The notes under the pieces were generated by a model. That model saw nothing but the letters and a program-made list of their open reading frames with translations. It searched no databases and had not been told where the DNA came from. The translations under genes and the position numbers were made by a program. 20,711 nucleotides of DNA from SBAX01 sp964646605 (GTDB taxonomy: Bacteria > Planctomycetota > Phycisphaerae > UBA1845): contig CAZYEX010000122.1 in assembly GCA_964646605.1 (NCBI GenBank), positions 1 through 20,711 of the forward strand. Reading direction: 5' to 3'. Of this stretch, positions 13,571 to 20,711 are shown one piece after another (position 1 is the first letter of the stretch; each line of letters begins with the position of its first letter).

Positions 13571-14935
13571 TTAGGGGGCGTATAGCAGGGCCGCCTCCAA
13601 CGCCGGATCGCGACCGGCAAAGTAATCCGCAGATGTCTCGTCGACAGAAACGTCCGGCATGAGCGACTCGACATTATCGTCGGTTCGTTTGAAGTATTTT
13701 GTGGAATAGCCGACCGACAGCTTTGAGTGCGGCAGCTTGAACGTTCGCACTTCGCCGTATGCGTTTGGTCGCTGACCTGTCGGCGACCCGATCAGCACGG
13801 CTTTATTGTACATCTTCAGTTCTTCCGCATTCAGTTCGCCTGAGGAGATGGTCCCTCGGCCGATTAAGACGATCTGCCGCCCCGGTTCGCTGAACCTCGG
13901 CCGGGTGCCAAGCCCGCCCGTGAGCGGCCAGAGCAGCATCGAGTTGCCCCCACGGTTGCGTCGTAAGTCAATGATGAGCCTGCGAACATCGTTCGCGTCA
14001 ACAAACGCGAGAACTTCTCTCGCCCAAGCCGCAACCGACATTTCCTGCGCGTTTTCACAACGGTCGTACCACAAGTACAGCGCGTGGTGTTCGGGCAGAA
14101 ACTCGAACCCGAAAGGTTTATTGCGTCCCCGCCGAGAAATGGGCAAAGTGGTCAGCGCTTCATCCGGCGCCCAACTCCACTCGGGTTCCGATCCCTCCAC
14201 CAGAGGCGAGAGCGTAACGGTTCGCTCAGTCCCATCCGACCGGGCGAAAGTGAACGGCACCGATTCCATGTCGACGATCACGCGGCACACTTTCAGGAAT
14301 TCAGCGACGGTCAGTCGGCTCATCGCGGCTCGTTCGAACGAGGCGCGGTTCTCGACGGCGGCAATTCGGGCCACACTTTCGGCTGCCTCCTCGACGCCGA
14401 ACGCCCCGATCCGCACGAGTCGTGACCTGAGCAAATCCTTATGCGCTGGGTCGGTTGCAGTCACAAAAAGACCGTCTTTCAACCACACGAGCCGGATTGG
14501 ATAGTTGCGCGTATTGGGGATGGGGCCGCCGAATTGAATCGCCGTGTGTGAATCACCTAGCATCGCCGCGAGTATCTGAAGCTCGATCACGAACTGCCAA
14601 TCGGGCAGTTCCCAGATGCGCAATCGGAGGTCCGCAGCGGCGGCATCGAATTCCTCGCGCGTGATTTTGAAGAATGGATTCTTGTGCTTAGTCGCGAGGC
14701 TGTCGACGAGCACGGTTAGGTCTTCTTGCCGCCGCCGAGTCCGTTCCTCAGGCAAAAGCGAACCTTGCGGTTGTCCGAACTTGTTGTCGCCCTGGCAACC
14801 GGGCGCAACGAGGAAAATGGTCATGAAGGCCGCAAACGCCACCAGCAAGGGCGCGACGAAGCGGATACGCCCGCTCAGCATGCGCCGTTCGCCGGAAACC
14901 CGCCTAGTAAACGCTTGTCGTCTTCCACGCATCAT
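13571..14935 (-). CDS. S41-family peptidase-like lipoprotein
   Basis: 454 residues from ATG 14935, with AAGGAG 13 nt upstream; Met19 is an alternative. A lipoprotein-type signal ends at LVAPGC (Cys47). The S41 (C-terminal-processing/tricorn-like) core is at about 275-430: VRRLIIDLRRNRGGNSMLLW (substrate strand, NRGG signature), then VLIGRGTISSGELNAEEL with the serine nucleophile region at 364-365, then LIGSPTGQRPNAYGE. An N-terminal helical region (65-130) precedes it. The Lys general base of classic CtpA is not evident near 380-392, so activity is uncertain. Likely periplasmic and membrane-anchored. A ~60 bp repeat shared with the 10.9 kb hydrolase lies upstream. Confidence 0.8.
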   Translation of the reverse strand: MMRGRRQAFTRRVSGERRMLSGRIRFVAPLLVAFAAFMTIFLVAPGCQGDNKFGQPQGSLLPEERTRRRQEDLTVLVDSLATKHKNPFFKITREEFDAAAADLRLRIWELPDWQFVIELQILAAMLGDSHTAIQFGGPIPNTRNYPIRLVWLKDGLFVTATDPAHKDLLRSRLVRIGAFGVEEAAESVARIAAVENRASFERAAMSRLTVAEFLKVCRVIVDMESVPFTFARSDGTERTVTLSPLVEGSEPEWSWAPDEALTTLPISRRGRNKPFGFEFLPEHHALYLWYDRCENAQEMSVAAWAREVLAFVDANDVRRLIIDLRRNRGGNSMLLWPLTGGLGTRPRFSEPGRQIVLIGRGTISSGELNAEELKMYNKAVLIGSPTGQRPNAYGEVRTFKLPHSKLSVGYSTKYFKRTDDNVESLMPDVSVDETSADYFAGRDPALEAALLYAP

Positions 14936-14994
14936 TTCGATTCTCTTCTCCTTGGAGCATCGAAATCTCGATTCAACGCGATGTATCGCCGAAC

Positions 14995-15055
14995 TTCAGC
15001 GAGGAGCCCTCTGAAAAGGCATGAATGGCTGGAAATGGGGAACGAATTGCGCTCC
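14995..15055 (-). repeat. Upstream repeat, copy B (before S41 lipoprotein)
   Basis: Partner of copy A at 10995-11055, in the same orientation relative to its gene and 60-120 bp upstream of the S41 gene start. Confidence 0.6.
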
Positions 15056-15171
15056 GCACGGACTTGGATGGCACTACGTAGGTGAAGTCCGGGAGTGGCG
15101 GCGTTCTTGGCGCAGTTCCCGGGGCACTCGCCACGCATCCCGATTCTACTTTGATCGAACGCGGTCCATTC

Positions 15172-16389
15172 CTAGCCGGCTTGAGCTTGGTCCTTGATGA
15201 ACTCGAAAATCGCATGGTGTCCTGCCGGGACGGTTCCCTTGATGAAGTAGTCGATGATACCAAGTGTATGTTCCAGATCCTCAAAATAGAAGAACTGCAT
15301 TTTCGTTTTTCCCGCTGCTTTCGCTTGTTCTTCCAATTTCCTGACCGCGGCGATCGGAGCATTGGTGTCTAGCGCACCGTGGAAGCATCCGACGGGGATG
15401 TCGAGTTGGGATAGGAAAGTCCAGATCGGCGCGTGGGCGAAGTGGTCTTTGAACCAGTCTTTGGGCACGACCACGGCGGCGGAAGTCCTCGACCACTCTT
15501 GCAAGACAGCGAAGTCTTCTTTCTCTATCGCGTCGACGTAGGGCTTAGTTCCGAGCACGATAAGGTCATCAACGGCGAAGAAGCCATCACCATTGACGTC
15601 GAGTTTCTCGAACGGAGCCCCCTGCGACGCTTTGTTTTCTCCGTTCGATTTGGAGGGGGCTTCGAGTTCTTGCTTGGAGACCTTGCCGTCGTCATCGGTG
15701 TCGAGCTTGTGCCGGAATTGAAGAAACGCGCCGTCGGTCATAATGTATCGGAAGTTCTCACGCATGTTGCTGGCGAGGAGTCCGTACAGCACCAGTCCGG
15801 CCACCTGCTTGGGTTCGCGCGCCGCCGCTTCAGCGGCCAACAGGGTCCCTTCGCTTGCTCCCATGAGGAAGATCCGCGTAGAACCCAGGCCGGGCTGCTT
15901 TCGCACGACTTCCATGGCGCTGAGTACGTCTTTGACTTTGTTTTCGAGCGTGCTGGTGTTGTAGATGTCCCAATCGACCCGCTCGAACCGCGGCGGCTTG
16001 TTACCCATGCGTATTCCGCGCCCTTCGTAACTGAAGAAAGCGACGTTCATGGTGGTTAGCTTCTCGCGGTAGAGATCGTAGTAATTGAAGGTCTCCTCGG
16101 CGCTCTTGTGTCGCTTCATGTCGACCGTTGCGCCCTCCGCCGTCTGAACGTAGATCACAACGGCAAGCGCCTCACCCGACGACGGGAGCACGAGCTTGCC
16201 GAGCATCTCGTGGCCGTCGTGAGACTTGAACGGAACCTCGATGTTCTTAACTGTTGACTTTTCTTGCGCAACGGTCTCCCAACCCGTCGCGGATGCCAGG
16301 AGAATCACGAGCCAAAGGCTGAACCTGCTATCGATGGCTTGGGTAGGCCATGTGCAGCGCTTCGTGACAGGCAGATTTCGGTGCTCCAT
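15172..16389 (-). CDS. Alpha/beta hydrolase with inserted EF-hand pair
   Basis: 405 residues from ATG 16389 (no strong ribosome site; a start 13 codons upstream is possible). A signal or anchor lies at about 22-42 (FSLWLVILLASATGWETVAQ). The hydrolase core has the S-carboxylic-type elbow FLMGASEGTLLAAEAA (Ser179), Asp341 (GALDTNAP) and His374 (LEHTLG) in the expected order, so the triad is complete. Between elbow and acid, residues 225-280 carry two calcium loops: 230-241 (D230, D232, D234, G235, E241, canonical) and 264-275 (D264, N266, D268, D275). They sit where the lid domain is usually found. This suggests calcium-dependent or calcium-stabilised activity outside the cytoplasm. Dienelactone-hydrolase or peptidase-like specificity cannot be told. 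Confidence 0.85.
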   Translation of the reverse strand: MEHRNLPVTKRCTWPTQAIDSRFSLWLVILLASATGWETVAQEKSTVKNIEVPFKSHDGHEMLGKLVLPSSGEALAVVIYVQTAEGATVDMKRHKSAEETFNYYDLYREKLTTMNVAFFSYEGRGIRMGNKPPRFERVDWDIYNTSTLENKVKDVLSAMEVVRKQPGLGSTRIFLMGASEGTLLAAEAAAREPKQVAGLVLYGLLASNMRENFRYIMTDGAFLQFRHKLDTDDDGKVSKQELEAPSKSNGENKASQGAPFEKLDVNGDGFFAVDDLIVLGTKPYVDAIEKEDFAVLQEWSRTSAAVVVPKDWFKDHFAHAPIWTFLSQLDIPVGCFHGALDTNAPIAAVRKLEEQAKAAGKTKMQFFYFEDLEHTLGIIDYFIKGTVPAGHHAIFEFIKDQAQAG

Positions 16390-16680
16390 TTCATTGTTCC
16401 AATTTGTAGTTTGGCCAGCATGCACCATTCATCGAAAAACCACGACGACCGAGAGAAGACGCCTATTGGACGCCGCCCATCCGACTCGCGCCAAAGATTC
16501 CTGTACGGTACTATCTCGACGTCGGAAACTGTACTCAACCGGTGAAATGAGGTCCAGATTAGCTTCACGAATGGGCGAGGCAAAGGAACAAAGCGCTGGA
16601 GTCAGGCCATGAATCGCGCCCACGGTGGTTCGGCCAACGGGCGAATTCCGAACGGCGCGTGGGTCGATCAGCGAGTCGCC
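16390..16680. other. Intergenic gap, no gene seen
   Basis: About 290 bp between the EF-hand hydrolase start and the response regulator stop. No open frame with a ribosome site. I see no clear terminator for the two-component operon nor a promoter for the hydrolase. Confidence 0.5.
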
Positions 16681-17457
16681 TCAGTCGGGAAGTTCGAGAA
16701 GACTGCGGAGTTTACCGCGACAACCGCGACTCAGCGTCAGCTCGGTTCCGTCGCGCAGGATGACAACGTACTCGCCGTGAAACAGCGGTTGAAGCTCCTT
16801 GATTCGTTTGACGTTGACGATCGTTGAGCGGTGGATGCGGACGAAGTGCTTGGGGTCGAGTTCGGACTCGACTTGGCTGATGGAGGCGCGGTGGAGGTGT
16901 TCGTCGGGGCCGGCGTGGAGTCGGACGTACTTTCCGGCGGCGTCGATCCAGTCGATCTCCTCCGTGGGCACGAAGTATACACGGCCGGCAGATTTGATAG
17001 CGAACCGAGAGCGATAGCGACCCTCGGGCTTGAGTTCCGCGATTGCGCCGAGTAAGCGTTGCCGGAACGCGGCGTCGCCGCCCGCACGCAGCTCGATCTG
17101 CCGGCGGGCGCGCTTCAAGGCGGCGGCAAAGCGATTCTCGCCGAACGGCTTAAGCAGGTAGTCGAGAGCGTTGACGTCAAACGCTCGCAAGGCATGCTCG
17201 TCAAAGGCGGTCACGAAGATGACGACCGGCATGTTCTCGATGCCGACCTCCTGGATTACCGCAAAGCCGTCCATCCTGGGCATTTGGATGTCGAGGAGCA
17301 CAACGTCGGGGCGGTCGCGCCGGATTGCGGTCACGGCCTCCCGGCCTGAAGCGCATTCTGCGATGATCTCGACGTCTGCATGGTCTTTCAGCAATGCCCG
17401 TAGCCGTTTGCGGGCCAGCGGTTCGTCATCGACGATGATGGCCTTAAAAGTAGTCAT
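16681..17457 (-). CDS. LytTR-family response regulator
   Basis: 258 residues. Receiver domain 5-120 with acidic pair Asp10/Asp11, phosphoacceptor Asp56 (LLDIQMPRMDG), Thr83 (VTAFDEHA) and Lys103 (LKPF), all intact. A LytTR DNA-binding domain follows from about 150 to 255 (VYFVPTEEIDWIDAAGKYVR, FVRIHRSTIVNVKRIKEL, LTLSRGCRGKLRSLL). Such regulators bind promoter repeats when phosphorylated by their LytS-type kinase. Its ATG 17457 overlaps the kinase TGA (ATGA), and GAGG lies upstream in the kinase end, so the pair is one operon. Confidence 0.93.
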   Translation of the reverse strand: MTTFKAIIVDDEPLARKRLRALLKDHADVEIIAECASGREAVTAIRRDRPDVVLLDIQMPRMDGFAVIQEVGIENMPVVIFVTAFDEHALRAFDVNALDYLLKPFGENRFAAALKRARRQIELRAGGDAAFRQRLLGAIAELKPEGRYRSRFAIKSAGRVYFVPTEEIDWIDAAGKYVRLHAGPDEHLHRASISQVESELDPKHFVRIHRSTIVNVKRIKELQPLFHGEYVVILRDGTELTLSRGCRGKLRSLLELPD

Positions 17458-18566
17458 CCTGGGTCAACCTCCGATGGCTGAGTGGAAGCTGAGATCATTG
17501 GTATGTGGATGGACACGACGCATCCGATCGGTGAGGCGTTCCGCAACTCGAAGCGCGCTCGCGCCCCGTACAACTGATGCAACCTTGCTCTGGTGTTCGA
17601 AATGCCGATGCCTTCGCGCACCGGCTTGTCGGCGTCGCCGCCGAGCCCCGGTCCGGAGTCGTGAACCTCGATGAGCAAGGCACGATCCGCGATCCCTGCG
17701 ATGACGCGAACATGGCACCGCTTCTCTTCGGAGCTCAGGCCGTAACGGACCGCATTCTCGATCACGGGCTGAAGGACAAACGTCGGGACGGCCACGTCGA
17801 GCGTCTCCGGGGCGACATTCAGACTAACGTCCAGCCGGTCTCCGAATCGCACCCGTTGTATCTCAAGGTACTTCCGCACGAAATCCAACTCGTCGCGAAG
17901 CGGGATCTGTTGAACATCGGACTTATCCAAGGCTAGCCGTAGCAGCTCGCTGAGCCGGGTAACCATCTCCTCGGCGCCGCGCGGATCCTCGCGAATAAGT
18001 GCGGTAATTGCATTGAGGGTGTTGAACAGAAAATGCGGATGTAGTTGCATGCGCAGCGCATCGAGCTGGGCCTGAGCCAACTGAGTCTCGAGTTGTGACG
18101 CGCGCACTTGGCCTTCGCGAAAACGGCGGGCGTTATCAATGGCATAATGCGCGGTGGCGATCGCCGCATAGCAGAACAGGTCCCAACTGAACCCCCTGAT
18201 GAACAGGCTTTGCACGCCGTCGCGCCAGCCGGACGACTTATCGTCGAGCGGCGCGGCAAACCACGTCCAGGTTGCGTAGGCTACAACGTGGACCGATGCC
18301 ACAAGCACCCCGCACCCCAAGTGGGCGACGATCGCCCGTGGCCAACTGGTCCTTGTGAGTTCGATGATGCGCCGGGACAGCCCAAAGATCACGGGGCACA
18401 AGAGCGCCCAAAGGTACCACGATCCGAGGTTCCATTTCAGTGTTTGGCCCCATGTAACCGGCCGTCCGAAGGAATGCAGATACAGATACAACTGGGCTGC
18501 AAAGATCAGACCGATCAGCGTGAAGCACAGCAGGCCGATCCAAACCGTCCGCAACGCGGTCCTCAT
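17454..18566 (-). CDS. LytS-type sensor histidine kinase
   Basis: 370 residues from ATG 18566 (a GTG 6 codons earlier is also possible; neither has a good ribosome site). About four membrane helices fall in 8-30, 48-68, 79-103 and 126-146, with no large extracellular sensor loop. A short coiled stretch (150-172) leads to the His_kinase domain: LRMQLHPHFLFNTLNAI with phospho-His178. The ATP-binding part follows: N box PVIENAVRYGL (Asn271), G box DSGPGLGG (303-310), and a second Gly loop REGIGISNTRARL. It phosphorylates the response regulator that overlaps its stop. It probably senses a membrane state or a small ligand. Confidence 0.92.
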   Translation of the reverse strand: MRTALRTVWIGLLCFTLIGLIFAAQLYLYLHSFGRPVTWGQTLKWNLGSWYLWALLCPVIFGLSRRIIELTRTSWPRAIVAHLGCGVLVASVHVVAYATWTWFAAPLDDKSSGWRDGVQSLFIRGFSWDLFCYAAIATAHYAIDNARRFREGQVRASQLETQLAQAQLDALRMQLHPHFLFNTLNAITALIREDPRGAEEMVTRLSELLRLALDKSDVQQIPLRDELDFVRKYLEIQRVRFGDRLDVSLNVAPETLDVAVPTFVLQPVIENAVRYGLSSEEKRCHVRVIAGIADRALLIEVHDSGPGLGGDADKPVREGIGISNTRARLHQLYGARARFELRNASPIGCVVSIHIPMISASTQPSEVDPG

Positions 18567-18655
18567 GTCGTAAACTGTAACCACAAAGCCGTATCGAGTT
18601 CAAGCCGGTGGTACGGACGGGTCAGTCGGCTATGGACTCCGCGCGGCTCGGGCGC

Positions 18656-18684
18656 TTGACCGGAATCCTCCCGGCCCATACTAT
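18656..18684 (+). promoter_or_regulatory. Sigma-70-type promoter for the regulator/protease operon
   Basis: TTGACC (18656-18661), exactly 17 bp, then TACTAT (18679-18684). Transcription would start near 18691, leaving a ~48-nt leader before ATG 18739. It is the best promoter match I see in the window. Confidence 0.65.
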
Positions 18685-18695
18685 GAACGGCTACG

Positions 18696-18721
18696 ATTGA
18701 ATATGTATAAGTAAATTCAAT
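18696..18721 (+). promoter_or_regulatory. Candidate operator dyad
   Basis: ATTGAAT (18696-18702), 12 bp, ATTCAAT (18715-18721): a perfect 7-12-7 inverted repeat located just after the predicted transcription start. ArsR-like repressors bind such AT-rich dyads, so autorepression of the downstream regulator is the simplest reading. Confidence 0.5.
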
Positions 18722-18738
18722 TGTTGGAGATTCACGAG

Positions 18739-19338
18739 ATGCCGCAGCGACGCAGCGGGCCCAGGTGGATCGAGTCGCGCACAGAGCTGTGCGCGTTGGC
18801 GTCCCCGGTCCGCCAGGAAATCGTCGATGTCCTGGTCTCGGCGGGTCGGTCCTCCATCGCCGACCTCGCGGCCTACCTCGGGCGCCCCGCCGACGCGCTC
18901 TATTTCCATGTTCGCCGACTCCTCCGCGCGGGACTCTTGGTTGAACTCGAACCGCGCAAGCGAGGTCGGCACGTGGCGGGCGTTTACGACGTGGCTGGTC
19001 GCCCGCTCGAAATCCGTTATGGCGCGGCGACGGTCGGGGAGGTATCTCGCGTATTGCGTGCCGCGGTTCGCTTGGGGACTCGGGATATGGACCGCGCCTT
19101 GGGAACCGTCGCTGCCCTCAAGAACGAACGCACACGTCAGTTCCGCGCCGGCCGGGTCAAAGGCTGGGTCGACAGGAAGCAACTGCGGCGGATCAACGCA
19201 CTAATGCTTGAATTGATCGAGATCTTGAGAGAGGGAACACCGGGCTCGCGCCGGCGGCTCCAGTCGTTCACGTTTGTCCTGGCACCTATTACGCCGAGTC
19301 GGCGACGGGCGCCGAAGAGAAAGGGAGCTGTTGTATGA
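18739..19338 (+). CDS. ArsR-like winged-helix transcriptional regulator
   Basis: 199 residues from ATG 18739, with GGAG 9 nt upstream; a TTG start at 18721 would overlap the ribosome site. Residues 16-85 are a winged helix: LCALASPVRQEIVDVLVSAG, then helix-turn-helix SSIADLAAYLGRPADALYFHVRRLLRAGLL and wing VELEPRKRGRHVAGVY. There is no metal-binding cysteine set, so it is not a typical metal sensor. The rest (100-185) is helical and may hold a ligand or dimer domain, and the end is basic. It overlaps the protease gene by ATGA and is divergent from the LytS/LytTR pair. It likely represses its own operon through the dyad at 18696-18721. Confidence 0.85.
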   Translation: MPQRRSGPRWIESRTELCALASPVRQEIVDVLVSAGRSSIADLAAYLGRPADALYFHVRRLLRAGLLVELEPRKRGRHVAGVYDVAGRPLEIRYGAATVGEVSRVLRAAVRLGTRDMDRALGTVAALKNERTRQFRAGRVKGWVDRKQLRRINALMLELIEILREGTPGSRRRLQSFTFVLAPITPSRRRAPKRKGAVV

Positions 19339-20609
19339 GACTTTCCAGCATATTCGCCGTCGCCGTCAGCATTTTTGCAAGCACGTCGTGCGTTAATCTG
19401 TCCAAGCCATTGGCGCTTTCCACCGAGCAAATCCTGGAAAATGTTCGGCGCGCCATGGGGCATGACCAGGCTCAACACCGTACAGGGGCATTGCGGGCGA
19501 GCGGCACGGGCTTGCTGCTCGGCAACCGAGTCCCGGTTACGTTGACGCTGGATGGTCAGGGGCGGTTTACCAGCCAGTTCGATGGACCCATTCCGCATGG
19601 CTCGGGATGGGATGGAGAAGGGGCTTGGTTACGCGACATCTGCGGGCAAGTGTTAACTCTGGAGTTGGGAGAGCGATCGGAACAGTTGATATTTGGCGCG
19701 GCGTTGACCGGTTTCTGGTTGAACCCTGCGGCCCCGTTTCGCCTGTCACTCGATTCAGCGCGGACGAACGACAAGACGATTTCGCTCGCGTTTCAGCACA
19801 CAGGAGGCGTCGAAGTAGGAACGATCGAGATCGATCCACACACCTGGCTTGCGACTCGGTGGTCGTTCAATGAGGGAAGGAACCGCCGAACAATCACATT
19901 GGACGGCGTTTGCGAATCCAACGGAATTCGGCTGCCGCGACGAGTCACCGACGAGACGGGGAGCGGTTCCAAGACGGAGTTCGAATTGGAGCAAGTCATG
20001 GAGCTCCCGACTTCCGACCCACGCTCGTTCGGGATGCCGTGGGTATCTAGTTCCGATGTCGCCTTTGACGCCCAGGTCGGTGCCAAATTGGAAGTCGTGC
20101 GTGCTCCGACTGGACACTTGCTAGTCCACCCGCGGGTCAACGATACGGACCTCGGATGGTTTATCTTTGACACCGGCGCTGGATCGTCGGCCATCACCAC
20201 TTCAGCGGTGGCCAAACTCGGACTCCAGCCCGTCGGAAGCGTTCCGGCGGTAGGGGTCGGAGGTGTGGTGGAATCGCCCCTTTATCGCATGATTTCGCTG
20301 GAGCTTGGTCCTGTGAAACTCGACCGGTCTATCATGGTTGGATTGGATCTCTCTTTCTTGACTGGACTGCTGGGGCGGCCGATCGGCGGAATCATCGGAT
20401 TCGACCTCATCACCCGCTGCGTGGTCGAATTGGATGTCCAGGACGCCGGGATATCGCTCCATGATCCGTCGCAGTTCAGAGCCGACGACGCGGCGTGGAA
20501 GAAGCTTCACCTGGTCGACCGGACGCCTGTCGTTGAGGCTGCCTACGAGGACAAGACGGGGCTGTTTCGCTGTAACTCTTCAGCCGTCTGCAGGGGGTTG
20601 GTGGGGTAA
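19335..20609 (+). pseudogene. Retropepsin-like aspartic protease lipoprotein, 3' end cut by IS66
   Basis: ATG 19335 overlaps the regulator stop. A lipoprotein-type signal ends at FASTSC (Cys19). Residues 25-255 form an unrecognised N-terminal beta-rich region that resembles outer-membrane-linked domains preceding bacterial retropepsins. The protease part begins at about 262: GWFIFDTGAGSSAITTSAVAKLGL with catalytic Asp279 in DTG, and later GGIIGFDLITRCVVELDVQ, the hydrophobic Gly motif of retropepsins. Native coding ends at Arg412 (20570). From 20571 the frame reads IS66 end sequence and stops at 20609 after 12 foreign residues. A second lobe or C-terminal domain is missing, so activity is doubtful, though the first catalytic lobe is intact. 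Confidence 0.75.
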
Positions 20610-20711
20610 CGGGGGCAGGTTTCCGGTTTGGAAGCAGGTTCGCAGGGCGGCGGTGATGGTCTTGGTGGGATCGAGTCCGCGGAGACGGAGGGTGCGATAG
20701 ACGCTCATGAG
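20572..20711 (-). mobile_element. IS66-family element, one end
   Basis: The end at 20572 starts GTAACTC; IS66 termini begin with GTAA. The transposase stop (20580-20582) lies only 8 bp inside it, as is usual in this family. The rest of the element lies beyond the window. An 8-bp target duplication would be expected on the far side. Confidence 0.75.
20580..20711 (-). CDS. IS66-family transposase, C-terminal fragment
   Basis: The last 43 residues before TGA 20582-20580 read MSVYRTLRLRGLDPTKTI, TAALRTCFQTGNLPPLP and PADG. This is the conserved IS66 TnpC C-terminus (SVYRTLxLRGxDP, then ALRxxxxTGxLPPLP). The upstream part and the catalytic DDE residues are outside the window. Nothing in the visible part is disrupted. 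Confidence 0.85.
   Translation of the reverse strand, partial: LMSVYRTLRLRGLDPTKTITAALRTCFQTGNLPPLPHQPPADG

Noticed and set aside
13806..14504. 232-codon plus-strand frame
   Set aside because: Antisense to the S41-like lipoprotein.
1..20711. CRISPR array, intact tRNA or rRNA
   Set aside because: No regularly spaced direct repeats, no complete cloverleaf and no rRNA-like stretch were found on either strand.

Overview
The window looks like accessory DNA from a GC-rich bacterium, most likely a planctomycete. This is inferred from the protein families: HAF-repeat and YVTN-like secreted beta-propellers, a PQQ-type propeller opening with a WPQWGGPNRD-like motif, an IPTL-CTERM-like C-terminal sorting tail, a small ECF sigma factor with membrane companions, and IS630 and IS66 elements. 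No rRNA, intact tRNA or housekeeping gene is present to confirm it. Almost every gene between 2.7 and 18.6 kb is on the minus strand.

Left edge (1-2.75 kb): a partial IS630 transposase (+) meets a second, frameshifted IS630 transposase (-) at a TA dinucleotide, which suggests one element inside another. Next come the 3' half of a tRNA-Gly(CCC)-like gene that resembles the attachment scar of an integrative element, nearly identical ~20 bp direct repeats around it, a strongly folded segment, and a 131 bp MITE with 15 bp perfect terminal repeats. A diverged, inverted MITE copy lies at 12.0 kb. A dead SnoaL/NTF2-like gene abuts the first MITE.

Centre (3.1-9.4 kb, all minus): read 5' to 3', a tight train runs HAF-repeat exported protein, a 52-residue ORF (ATGA overlap), a membrane-anchored VOC protein, a truncated signal-peptide fragment, an ECF sigma factor (ATGA overlap with the fragment), a 48-residue one-helix protein, a 108-residue two-helix protein, a 579-residue exported protein, and a secreted beta-propeller with a CTERM-like tail. 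The signal-peptide fragment is a partial duplicate of the 5' end of that last propeller gene. Together these look like an envelope or secretion locus under its own sigma factor.

Right centre (9.7-16.4 kb, all minus): a secreted alpha/beta hydrolase lacking the usual nucleophile serine, a CPBP intramembrane protease, a PQQ-like propeller, an S41-type lipoprotein, and an alpha/beta hydrolase with two EF hands inserted. A ~60 bp repeat sits just upstream of two of these genes.

Right edge (16.7-20.7 kb): a LytS-type kinase and LytTR response regulator pair (minus) is divergent from an ArsR-like regulator and a retropepsin-like lipoprotein (plus, ATGA overlap). The plus operon has a good sigma-70-type promoter followed by a 7-12-7 dyad. 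The protease gene is cut off by an IS66 element that runs out of the window.
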